Below are positions 57,530 to 64,000 of a stretch of 64,000 nucleotides of DNA, piece after piece. The first letter of the stretch is position 1. The number at the start of each line of letters is the position of its first letter. Made by a program: the position numbers and the translations under genes. The DNA comes from Capnocytophaga sp. GTDB lineage: Bacteria; Bacteroidota; Bacteroidia; Flavobacteriales; Flavobacteriaceae. The notes below the pieces were generated by a model. The model was not told the DNA's origin and did not search any database. It saw nothing but the letters and a program-made list of their open reading frames with translations. The stretch is taken from NCBI GenBank assembly GCA_030530525.1, contig JAUMUT010000001.1, positions 4,412 to 68,411 of the forward strand. The letters run 5' to 3'.

Positions 57530-57565
57530 GGTATAGGTCTATTCCTATACGAAAAGACCTATACC
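57530..57565 (-). terminator. Hairpin after rplL, possible attenuator before rpoB
   Basis: Perfect 11-bp inverted repeat (AGGTATAGGTCT-type stem; arms 57530-57540 and 57555-57565) with a 14-base loop, 22 bases past the rplL stop. On the minus strand only ATTTTG follows, so read-through is expected. The rest of the 272-bp gap (57316-57587) is AT-rich with nothing recognisable. Confidence 0.55.
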
Positions 57566-57587
57566 TTATATTTTGAGCTTAACAGAA

Positions 57588-57962
57588 TTACTTAAGTTCA
57601 ACTTCTGCTCCTGCTTCTTCTAATGATTTTTTAAGGCTTTCTGCTTCATCTTTAGAAACACCTTCTTTCAATTTTGAAGGAGCACCATCTACTAATTCTT
57701 TAGCTTCTTTAAGACCTTGTCCTGTTAAATCTTTAACTAATTTAACAACTGCTAATTTGTTAGCACCTGCACTTTTAAGAATTACATCAAATTCTGTTTT
57801 TTCTGCTGCTGCTTCCCCTGCTACTGCTGGACCTGCTGCTACTGCTACTGCTGCTGCTGCTGGTTCAATTCCGTACTCTTCTTTAAGGATTTGAGCTAGC
57901 TCATTTACTTCTTTAACTGTTAAGTTTACTAATTGTTCTGCGAAATTTTTTAAATCTGCCAT
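57588..57962 (-). CDS. rplL: 50S ribosomal protein L7/L12
   Basis: Stalk protein that recruits translation GTPases; 124 residues. The N-terminal dimer domain ([20 protein letters not shown]) is followed by an Ala/Val-rich hinge (about 35-50) and the C-terminal domain [21 protein letters not shown] hairpin and a broken gene follow before rpoB. Confidence 0.98.
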   Translation of the reverse strand: MADLKNFAEQLVNLTVKEVNELAQILKEEYGIEPAAAAVAVAAGPAVAGEAAAEKTEFDVILKSAGANKLAVVKLVKDLTGQGLKEAKELVDGAPSKLKEGVSKDEAESLKKSLEEAGAEVELK

Positions 57963-58009
57963 TTCTATCGTTTTTAATTGTTTATAAAATAATTAATGTG
58001 CGTTCGTTT

Positions 58010-58525
58010 TTATTTTTCAGAAAGAGTTTTGATAATTCCTGCCAATTTTCCGCCTCCAGATTTAAGTGCAGAAATAACGTTTTTAGCAGGTGATTGTAAC
58101 AACCCGATGATATCTCCAATAACCTCTTCTTTGGATTTGATTGCAGAAAGCGTATCCAATTGGTTATCCCCTATAAATACGGCTTCTTCTATATAAGCTC
58201 CTTTAAGGATTGGTTTATCAGATTTTTTTCTGAAATTTTGAATTAATTTTGCAGGAGCATTTCCTACTTCTGCATACATAAGAGAGGTATTTCCTTTCAG
58301 GATACTTGGAAGTTCTCCAAAATCTTTTTCAGAAGCCTCCATTGCTTTTGCAAGAAGAGTATTTTTTACTACTGCAAGTTTTATATTTGCTTTAAAGCAA
58401 GCACGGCGTAATTCTGAAGTAGCCGTAGCGTTTAGTCCTGTGAGGTCTGCAATATAGATAACATTATTTTCAGCTAACTGTGCAGTTAAATCCTCTATTA
58501 TCAATGATTTTTCTTCTCTTGTCAT
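58010..58525 (-). CDS. rplJ: 50S ribosomal protein L10
   Basis: L10, 171 residues, stalk base that holds L7/L12 dimers on its C-terminal helix. MTREEKSLIIEDLTAQLAEN, IYIADLTGLNATATSELRRA and KLAVVKNTLLAKAME are family stretches. It lies 21 bp after rplA; that gap is too short for the long L10 leader known in E. coli. Confidence 0.96.
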   Translation of the reverse strand: MTREEKSLIIEDLTAQLAENNVIYIADLTGLNATATSELRRACFKANIKLAVVKNTLLAKAMEASEKDFGELPSILKGNTSLMYAEVGNAPAKLIQNFRKKSDKPILKGAYIEEAVFIGDNQLDTLSAIKSKEEVIGDIIGLLQSPAKNVISALKSGGGKLAGIIKTLSEK

Positions 58526-58546
58526 AATTTCTTTCTTTAACTACGA

Positions 58547-59236
58547 TTAAACTGCTTTTGTATCTACTGCCACACTTGGGCTCATTGTACTTGATAAATA
58601 AATAGACTTGATGTAAGTACCTTTTGCTACGGTTGGTTTCAATTTTATTAATGTTTGAATCAATTCATTAATATTATCTACCAATTTATCAGAAGAGAAA
58701 GATACTTTACCTACTGATGTATGTACGATACCTGTTTTATCTACACGGAAGTCAATTTTTCCTGCTTTCACTTCTTGAACAGCTTTTCCTACTTCCATTG
58801 TAACTGTACCTGTTTTTGGGTTTGGCATAAGACCACGAGGACCTAAAACACGACCAAGCGGACCTAGTTTCCCCATTACAGCTGGCATAGTAACGATAAC
58901 ATCTACATCTGTCCAACCATCTTTTATTTTTTGTAGATACTCATCTAACCCTACATAATCCGCTCCTGCTGCTTTAGCCTCAGCTTCTTTATCAGGAGTT
59001 ACAAGTGCAAGAACTCTAACATCTTTACCTGTCCCGTGAGGAAGCGTAACTACTCCTCTTACCATTTGGTTTGCCTTACGAGGATCTACTCCTAAGCGCA
59101 CAGCGATATCCACAGAAGCATCAAATTTTGTAAAAGTAATTTCTTTTACTTTATTAGTAGCATCTACCAAATTATATAATTTATTTGCCTCAATTTTAGA
59201 TAAAGCCTCTTTATATTTTTTTGTCAATTTTGTCAT
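58547..59236 (-). CDS. rplA: 50S ribosomal protein L1
   Basis: L1, 229 residues, the mobile stalk that releases E-site tRNA and in other bacteria represses rplK-rpl[21 protein letters not shown], then [20 protein letters not shown] are diagnostic. It lies 9 bp after rplK. Confidence 0.98.
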   Translation of the reverse strand: MTKLTKKYKEALSKIEANKLYNLVDATNKVKEITFTKFDASVDIAVRLGVDPRKANQMVRGVVTLPHGTGKDVRVLALVTPDKEAEAKAAGADYVGLDEYLQKIKDGWTDVDVIVTMPAVMGKLGPLGRVLGPRGLMPNPKTGTVTMEVGKAVQEVKAGKIDFRVDKTGIVHTSVGKVSFSSDKLVDNINELIQTLIKLKPTVAKGTYIKSIYLSSTMSPSVAVDTKAV

Positions 59237-59245
59237 TTCAATCGA

Positions 59246-59683
59246 TTAAAAAGGTTTTTCTCCACTCACTGTTATACCCATAGAACGCGCTGTCCCTGCT
59301 ACCATACTCATAGCTGCTTCAATAGTAAATGCACTTAAATCTTGCATTTTATCTTCCGCAATAGCTCTTACTTGGTCCCAAGTAATATTTCCCACTTTCT
59401 TACGGTTTGGTTGTCCTGAACCACCTTTAATCTTTGCTGCTTCCAATAGTTGAACTGCCGCAGGAGGGGTTTTTACAACAAAATCAAATGATTTGTCTTT
59501 ATAAACTGAGATAACAACAGGTAATATTTTACCTGGTTTGTCCTGTGTACGAGCATTGAATTGCTTACAGAACTCCATAATGTTAACCCCAGCAGCCCCC
59601 AAGGCAGGTCCAACCGGTGGCGATGGATTCGCAGCACCTCCCTTAACTTGTAGTTTAACTACTTTGTGTAATTCTTTTGCCAT
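59246..59683 (-). CDS. rplK: 50S ribosomal protein L11
   Basis: L11, 145 residues, of the GTPase-associated centre. [20 protein letters not shown] and [20 protein letters not shown] are diagnostic of the thiostrepton-binding N domain; the C domain has AIEDKMQDL-like [20 protein letters not shown]. It lies 40 bp after nusG. I see no clear L1-binding stem in that gap. Confidence 0.97.
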   Translation of the reverse strand: MAKELHKVVKLQVKGGAANPSPPVGPALGAAGVNIMEFCKQFNARTQDKPGKILPVVISVYKDKSFDFVVKTPPAAVQLLEAAKIKGGSGQPNRKKVGNITWDQVRAIAEDKMQDLSAFTIEAAMSMVAGTARSMGITVSGEKPF

Positions 59684-59723
59684 TGTTCGACTATTAATTT
59701 AATTATTTATAGAAACTATAATT

Positions 59724-60275
59724 TTATACTAATTTTTCTACTTGTGTGTAGCTTAATTCCATTGGAGTTTTTCTTCCGAAAATTTTAACAATAACTGTAA
59801 GTTTTCGTTTCTCCTCATTCACTTCTTCTATAAGCCCTGTAAAACCACTAAATGCTCCTTCGGTAACTCGTACGCTCTCACCTACTTCATAAGGAATAGC
59901 AATTACTTCTACCTTTTCTTGCATTTCATCAACAAGACCAAACATTCTGTTAATCTCTGATTTTCTAACAGGTGTTGGCGTTCCACCTTTCGTCTCTCCT
60001 AAAAAGCCTATAACTCCTGATATTCCTTTTATAATATGTAATACTTCTCCTCCCAAATCAGCCTTTATCATTACATAACCAGGAAAAAATACTCTTTCTA
60101 CATTTATTTTTTTACCATTACGCAATTGAGGAACTTTCTCGGTAGGTACTAATACTTGCTCTACATAATCTCCATAGCCTAAACGAGTTATTTCGGTTTC
60201 TATATAATTTTTAACCTTATTTTCTTGCCCGCTTACAGCACGTATTACATACCAATTTTTTTCAAGTACAGCCAT
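59724..60275 (-). CDS. nusG: Transcription antitermination factor NusG
   Basis: Universal RNA polymerase processivity factor that couples transcription to ribosomes through S10 and to Rho; 183 residues. The N-terminal NGN domain starts EKNWYVIRAVSGQENKVKNY and includes RVFFPGYVMIKADLGGEVLH. The C-terminal KOW domain has GESVRVTEGAFSGFTGLIEE. It directly follows secE without any gap. Confidence 0.97.
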   Translation of the reverse strand: MAVLEKNWYVIRAVSGQENKVKNYIETEITRLGYGDYVEQVLVPTEKVPQLRNGKKINVERVFFPGYVMIKADLGGEVLHIIKGISGVIGFLGETKGGTPTPVRKSEINRMFGLVDEMQEKVEVIAIPYEVGESVRVTEGAFSGFTGLIEEVNEEKRKLTVIVKIFGRKTPMELSYTQVEKLV

Positions 60276-60458
60276 TTAGAAAGTTTTAAAAATAAATGCA
60301 ATTAAATATTCAAAAACATAATCAACTGCTGCGATAAACAGTGAGAATATTATAGAAAAAACAGCTACTATTAATAACAATCGTTGGGCTTCTGAAAAAG
60401 AAGTCCAAGTAACGTTTTGTGTTATTTCCGTGTAAGATTCTTTAATATAGCTTATCAT
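60276..60458 (-). CDS. secE: Protein translocase subunit SecE
   Basis: A 60-residue single-helix SecE, stabiliser of the SecY channel. An amphipathic start (SYIKESYTEITQNVTWTSFS) precedes one membrane helix (LLLIVAVFSIIFSLFIAAVD). The short form is normal outside enteric bacteria. It lies between tRNA-Trp and nusG, the conserved order. Confidence 0.93.
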   Translation of the reverse strand: MISYIKESYTEITQNVTWTSFSEAQRLLLIVAVFSIIFSLFIAAVDYVFEYLIAFIFKTF

Positions 60459-60525
60459 TATCTTATTTATTAAAAGATTTTTTATCAGACTATTTTTAGC
60501 AATAGCCTGATAAAAAATTAATTGG

Positions 60526-60596
60526 CACGGGTGGAGGGATTCGAACCCCCATCAACGGTTTTGGAGACCGCTATTCTACCCTTGAACTACACCCGT
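60526..60596 (-). tRNA. tRNA-Trp (CCA)
   Basis: Minus-strand cloverleaf of 71 bases: acceptor ACGGGTG / CACCCGT, anticodon loop CTCCAAA, T arm GGGGGTTCGAATCCCTC. The 3' CCA is not encoded. It lies between tuf and secE. Confidence 0.95.
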
Positions 60597-60648
60597 ATGA
60601 AAGAGCTTTGATTTCTCAAAACTCTTTTATATTTTCTTTAAACTAAAA

Positions 60649-61836
60649 TTAGTCAAGAATTTCAGTTACCTGACCAGCTCCTACGGTTCTACCACCTTCA
60701 CGGATAGCGAAACGAAGACCTACGTTAAGAGCGATTGGTTGAAGTAATTCTACTGTAATAGTCAAGTTATCACCTGGCATTACCATATCTACTCCTTCTG
60801 GTAAGTTAATAGTTCCTGTTACGTCAGTTGTACGTACATAGAACTGAGGACGGTAGTTGTTGTGGAATGGAGTGTGACGACCACCTTCTTCTTTTTTCAA
60901 GATATACACCTCAGCTTTAAATTTAGCGTGTGGTTTAACAGAACCTGGCTTACAGATTACCATACCACGACGGATATCTTTTTTATCAATACCACGAAGT
61001 AATAAACCTACGTTATCACCAGCTTCTCCACGGTCAAGGATTTTCTTGAACATCTCAACCCCTGTAATAGTAGAAGTTAATTTGTCAGCACCCATACCGA
61101 TAATTTCTACTGGATCACCTGTATTAGCTACCCCTGTTTCGATACGACCTGTTGCAACTGTACCACGACCTGTAATAGTGAATACGTCCTCGATTGGCAT
61201 CAAGAATGGTTTGTCAATATCACGTTGTGGAAGTTCAATCCAGCTATCTACTGCATCCATAAGTTGCATTACAGTATCTACCCATTTTTGCTCTCCGTTA
61301 AGAGCCCCAAGTGCAGAACCTTGAATAACAGGACCATTATCGCCATCATATTCATAGAAAGAAAGCAAATCACGTACTTCCATTTCAACAAGCTCTAACA
61401 ATTCTGGGTCATCTACCATATCCACTTTGTTTAAGAAAACAACGATACGAGGAATACCTACCTGACGACCAAGAAGGATATGCTCACGAGTTTGTGGCAT
61501 AGGACCATCTGTAGCAGCAACTACAAGGATAGCTCCGTCCATTTGCGCAGCACCAGTAACCATGTTTTTTACATAGTCGGCGTGACCAGGACAGTCAACG
61601 TGTGCATAGTGACGATTAGCTGTTTGATATTCAACGTGTGAAGTATTGATAGTAATACCACGCTCTTTTTCTTCTGGTGCGTTATCGATTGAATCAAAAC
61701 TTCTTGCTTCAGAAAGACCAGCGTCTGCTAATACTTTTGTAATAGCGGCTGTCAAAGTTGTTTTACCGTGGTCAACGTGTCCAATAGTACCAATATTTAG
61801 GTGGGGTTTGGAACGGTCAAAATTTTCTTTTGCCAT
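60649..61836 (-). CDS. tuf: Elongation factor Tu
   Basis: EF-Tu, 395 residues, delivers aminoacyl-tRNA to the ribosome. G1 GHVDHGKT at 19-26, switch region [15 protein letters not shown]3 [12 protein letters not shown] and G4 NKVDMVDD are all intact. It is the only tuf copy in the window and sits directly after tRNA-Thr(GGU), probably co-transcribed with the tRNA block. Confidence 0.98.
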   Translation of the reverse strand: MAKENFDRSKPHLNIGTIGHVDHGKTTLTAAITKVLADAGLSEARSFDSIDNAPEEKERGITINTSHVEYQTANRHYAHVDCPGHADYVKNMVTGAAQMDGAILVVAATDGPMPQTREHILLGRQVGIPRIVVFLNKVDMVDDPELLELVEMEVRDLLSFYEYDGDNGPVIQGSALGALNGEQKWVDTVMQLMDAVDSWIELPQRDIDKPFLMPIEDVFTITGRGTVATGRIETGVANTGDPVEIIGMGADKLTSTITGVEMFKKILDRGEAGDNVGLLLRGIDKKDIRRGMVICKPGSVKPHAKFKAEVYILKKEEGGRHTPFHNNYRPQFYVRTTDVTGTINLPEGVDMVMPGDNLTITVELLQPIALNVGLRFAIREGGRTVGAGQVTEILD

Positions 61837-61891
61837 GTTTAATAATTTTAAATCTTAGTTATATATTAGTGTTCAATGTATATTTGAAATG

Positions 61892-61963
61892 AGCCAATGA
61901 CGAGATTTGAACTCGTGACCTCTTCCTTACCAAGGAAGCACTCTACCCCTGAGCTACATCGGC
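61892..61963 (-). tRNA. tRNA-Thr (GGU)
   Basis: 72-base cloverleaf on the minus strand: acceptor GCCGATG / CATTGGC (one G-U pair), anticodon stem CTTCC / GGAAG with loop TTGGTAA. No encoded CCA. It lies 55 bp before tuf. Confidence 0.94.
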
Positions 61964-61972
61964 GTTGAAGAG

Positions 61973-62045
61973 AGCGGGAGACGAGGTTCGAACTCGCGAC
62001 ATTCAGCTTGGAAGGCTGACGCTCTACCAACTGAGCTACTCCCGC
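61973..62045 (-). tRNA. tRNA-Gly (UCC)
   Basis: 73-base cloverleaf: acceptor GCGGGAG / CTCCCGC, anticodon stem TCAGC / GCTGA with loop CTTCCAA. It lies 9 bases before tRNA-Thr(GGU). Confidence 0.95.
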
Positions 62046-62074
62046 AATTAAATAAAGAAAATAATTTCTTTTAG

Positions 62075-62156
62075 TGGGAAGAGCAGGATTCGAACCTGCG
62101 AAGGTAATACCAGCAGATTTACAGTCTGCCCTCGTTGGCCGCTTGAGTATCTTCCC
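62075..62156 (-). tRNA. tRNA-Tyr (GUA)
   Basis: 82-base type II tRNA with a long variable arm: acceptor GGGAAGA / TCTTCCC, anticodon stem GCAGA / TCTGC with loop CTGTAAA. It lies 29 bases before tRNA-Gly. Confidence 0.95.
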
Positions 62157-62191
62157 AAAACCATTATTTTAACAATCTTAAATGAACATTG

Positions 62192-62265
62192 AGCCGATAG
62201 AGGGATTCGAACCCACGACCCCGAGATTACAAATCACGTGCTCTGGCCAACTGAGCTATATCGGC
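62192..62265 (-). tRNA. tRNA-Thr (UGU)
   Basis: 74-base cloverleaf: acceptor GCCGATA / TATCGGC, anticodon loop TTTGTAA. The anticodon stem CGTGA / TCTCG has a central T-T mismatch. It is the first of the tRNA block Thr-Tyr-Gly-Thr-tuf, the same order as the thrU-tyrU-glyT-thrT-tufB operon of E. coli. Confidence 0.92.
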
Positions 62266-62313
62266 AATTTTATCGTTTTTTGAAGTGCAAAATACACCCC
62301 GCTTAACGAGGTG

Positions 62314-62343
62314 CAAATATACAACTTTTTTTTATACCTCAAA
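62314..62343 (-). promoter_or_regulatory. Promoter of the tRNA-tuf block
   Basis: TATATTTG (62314-62321) with TTTG (62340-62343) 18 bases upstream on the minus strand, about 48 bases before tRNA-Thr(UGU). A GC-richer stretch follows the -7 element. Confidence 0.65.
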
Positions 62344-62374
62344 AAAAAATCTGTATTTTTTTTCTAAAATATTT

Positions 62375-63139
62375 TTACTCTTTATTTTTAGCTTCATATT
62401 TCCAACGGAAAGACTCGTGTTGTTCTATGGCAAAGGCTATTTTTTCCACTATTTCATCAATGCTTTCGTTCTCATAATCAATATCTAACGGAGGTTTTAT
62501 ATGCATTGTTTGTTGTATTCCTTTCTTTTTTATAGCTACTCCTTTTTTATCAAAAGCTCTTCGAAAACCATCAATAACAACAGGCACAACAATAGGTTTG
62601 TAGTTTTTTATAATATGTGCCGTACCTTTTCGGATGGGTTTCCAAGGCGAAGTTGTCCCCTGCGGGAAGGTAATTACCCAACCATCTTCCAGAGCTATAC
62701 CTATATTATTAATATCATCTTGTTTTACTTCTCTATGTATTTCTTTTCCTTTTTCGCGCCAGGTTCTATCCACACGAATTGCGCCTACATATGCCAATAT
62801 TTTAGGAAGAAGACCAGCCCGCATTGTTTCTGAGGCTGCTATGTAATAAATATTCAGCTTCGGATTCCAAACATAACCTACGTTACTTAGAGAATCTATT
62901 CTTCCTTTTAGGCTTGCATTAAATACGTGATACATTGCGATAACGTCCGCAAAATAAGTTTGGTGGTTGGAAATAAACAACACACCACGCTCAGGCAATT
63001 GCCTAATAATTTCAGAACCTTTTATATGTAATTGATTAAAACCATTGTATCTACGATGTGTTAATGTACCTAACACTCTGATAATCTGCTTTTTTATCCA
63101 AACAGCATTCCCGAAAGGGTCTTGTTTCCAAAAACTCAT
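62375..63139 (-). CDS. Lysophospholipid acyltransferase (PlsC-like)
   Basis: Membrane-associated acyltransferase of 254 residues, probably 1-acylglycerol-3-phosphate acyltransferase of phospholipid synthesis. The catalytic motif reads SNHQTYFAD: His and Asp are separated by five residues instead of the usual four (HX4D). The downstream motif reads FPQGTTSPW where FPEGTRS is usual. RVDRTWREKGKE and GTAHIIKNYKPIVVPVVIDG are further family stretches. The N terminus has no clear signal peptide. The motif variants could mean a subfamily with another acceptor, such as an ornithine or glycine lipid. A -7 element lies 43 bases upstream. Confidence 0.82.
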   Translation of the reverse strand: MSFWKQDPFGNAVWIKKQIIRVLGTLTHRRYNGFNQLHIKGSEIIRQLPERGVLFISNHQTYFADVIAMYHVFNASLKGRIDSLSNVGYVWNPKLNIYYIAASETMRAGLLPKILAYVGAIRVDRTWREKGKEIHREVKQDDINNIGIALEDGWVITFPQGTTSPWKPIRKGTAHIIKNYKPIVVPVVIDGFRRAFDKKGVAIKKKGIQQTMHIKPPLDIDYENESIDEIVEKIAFAIEQHESFRWKYEAKNKE

Positions 63140-63181
63140 TTTTTTAATTTTATTTTAGTTTTATCCTAAAAAAATTGGTTG

Positions 63182-63189
63182 CAAATATA
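63182..63189 (-). promoter_or_regulatory. Probable -7 element of the acyltransferase gene
   Basis: TATATTTG on the minus strand, 43 bases before the ATG at 63139. No good -33 box. Confidence 0.45.
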
Positions 63190-63292
63190 CAAAATTTATT
63201 CTAATGAAGTTTTATTATTTCTCTTAATAATTTTTGTTTGTTATTTTTTCTTAATTTTATTTAAAATCATCGTAAAAAATAGTACCTTTGCT

Positions 63293-63300
63293 GTTCTCTA
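63293..63300 (+). promoter_or_regulatory. Probable -7 element of the sulfatase gene
   Basis: TACCTTTG, 10 bases before the sulfatase ATG. No -33 TTTG at a usual distance. Confidence 0.5.
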
Positions 63301-63310
63301 ATCTTTATTT

Positions 63311-64000
63311 ATGAAAAAATATATTTTGTTGATTATGAGCTTTTTATCTTATTTTATAAATGCTCAAAACACCACTTTGCCCAATGTTATTTTTATATTG
63401 GCAGATGACTTAGGATATGGGGATACTGAACCTTACGGACAGAAAATAATAAAAACACCCAACCTCAATACGCTTACTGCCGAAGGAATGAAATTTACAG
63501 ATTTCTATGCGGGGACTGCTGTTTGCGCACCTTCCAGAGCTTCTATCATTACTGGGCAAACAACAGGAGAAACTCACATTCGTGGAAATAAAGAAGTTAC
63601 CGAACCTATTGACGGACAGGCTTCTATCCTTGCCAATTCGCCTTCTATTGCTAAAATTTTCAAAAATGCGGGTTACAATACAGGCTGTTTCGGAAAGTGG
63701 GCTTTGGGAACAATACACTCCGATGGCAACCCTCTTTTGCAAGGTTTTGATACTTTTTTTGGATACAATTCCCAATTCCGAGCGCATCGGCGTTATCCTG
63801 CTTTTTTATGGCATAATAATGAAAAATTTCCTTTAACAGAAAACGGATTTTATGAACACCAAAAAATATACGCCGAAGATGTAATACAAGAAAAAATTTT
63901 GGATTACATAAAAGAACAATCGCCTGAAAAGCCTTTCTTTATGTGGCTTACCTATACGTTGCCTCACGCCGAGCTTTCTGTGCCGAAAGACAGCATTTAT
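63311..64000 (+). CDS. Sulfatase, 3' end beyond the window
   Basis: The first 230 residues of a secreted sulfatase; the frame is open to the edge. A signal peptide (MKKYILLIMSFLSYFINAQ) is followed by NVIFILADDLGYGD (metal-binding Asp32 and Asp33) and CAPSRASIITG, where Cys72 of the C-x-P-S-R motif is expected to become formylglycine. FGKWALG at 127-133 holds the conserved lysine. This is the Cys-type S1 sulfatase family; the substrate (glycan or aryl sulfate) cannot be told from this part. An anaerobic maturase (anSME) would be needed and is not in the window. It may cooperate with the glycan locus at 30.9-45.0 kb. Confidence 0.9.
   Translation, partial: MKKYILLIMSFLSYFINAQNTTLPNVIFILADDLGYGDTEPYGQKIIKTPNLNTLTAEGMKFTDFYAGTAVCAPSRASIITGQTTGETHIRGNKEVTEPIDGQASILANSPSIAKIFKNAGYNTGCFGKWALGTIHSDGNPLLQGFDTFFGYNSQFRAHRRYPAFLWHNNEKFPLTENGFYEHQKIYAEDVIQEKILDYIKEQSPEKPFFMWLTYTLPHAELSVPKDSIY

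Noticed and set aside
1-64000. CRISPR arrays, insertion sequences, integrases and prophage genes
   Set aside because: I looked for regularly spaced repeats, transposase motifs and phage genes and found none. The locus-flanking repeats at 30.8 and 45.1 kb are not tied to any recombinase gene.

Overview
The window looks like a chromosomal segment from a low-GC Flavobacteriia (Bacteroidetes). The evidence is the Bacteroidetes -7 promoter element TAnnTTTG before many genes, the near absence of Shine-Dalgarno sequences, a DnaE polymerase fused to an N-terminal exonuclease, a DUF3467 gene after rpoC, and a SusC/SusD locus run by a hybrid two-component regulator. A lipoprotein whose residues after the lipid cysteine read QKDTE, close to the surface-export signal described in Capnocytophaga canimorsus, makes Capnocytophaga my best guess at genus. 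That is inference.

Layout. 256-4638 (-): exonuclease-polymerase fusion DnaE. 4856-21917 (-): one merged str-S10-spc-alpha cluster running rpsL, rpsG, fusA, rpsJ, rplC ... secY, infA, rpmJ, rpsM, rpsK, rpsD, rpoA, rplQ, ended by two tandem terminators. Two places in this cluster hold unexplained RNA structure: a nested hairpin just before rpsD and a 181-bp gap with two perfect hairpins between rpsJ and rplC. 22253-25551 (-): a leucine-rich-repeat lipoprotein and hemH. 25806-30714 (+): purK, then a dcuB-asparaginase-porin group that fits asparagine uptake, deamidation and fumarate/succinate exchange.

30884-45032 (+): a glycan-utilisation locus with a hybrid two-component regulator, SusC, SusD, a lipoprotein with a GH16-like motif, an arylsulfotransferase-family lipoprotein and a GH20 hexosaminidase. 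A 14-of-15 direct repeat with a 21-bp period lies just before susC and is a good candidate operator for the regulator. Near-identical tails follow the terminators on each side of the locus. I consider the pairing of an arylsulfotransferase-like surface lipoprotein with glycan import and hexosaminidase genes the most novel system candidate here. A sulfatase gene starts about 18 kb away, at the right edge of the window.

45172-47581 (+): 3-methyladenine glycosylase (tag) and a secreted MORN-repeat protein. 47774-62265 (-): tRNA-Thr, Tyr, Gly, Thr, tuf, tRNA-Trp, secE, nusG, rplK, rplA, rplJ, rplL, rpoB, rpoC and a DUF3467 gene. rpoB is isolated on both sides: a broken secreted-protein gene separates it from rplL, and a DUF1304 membrane-protein gene separates it from rpoC. 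62375-63139 (-): an acyltransferase. 63311 onward (+): the sulfatase, cut by the window edge.

All functional calls come from reading motifs and gene order; no database search was run.
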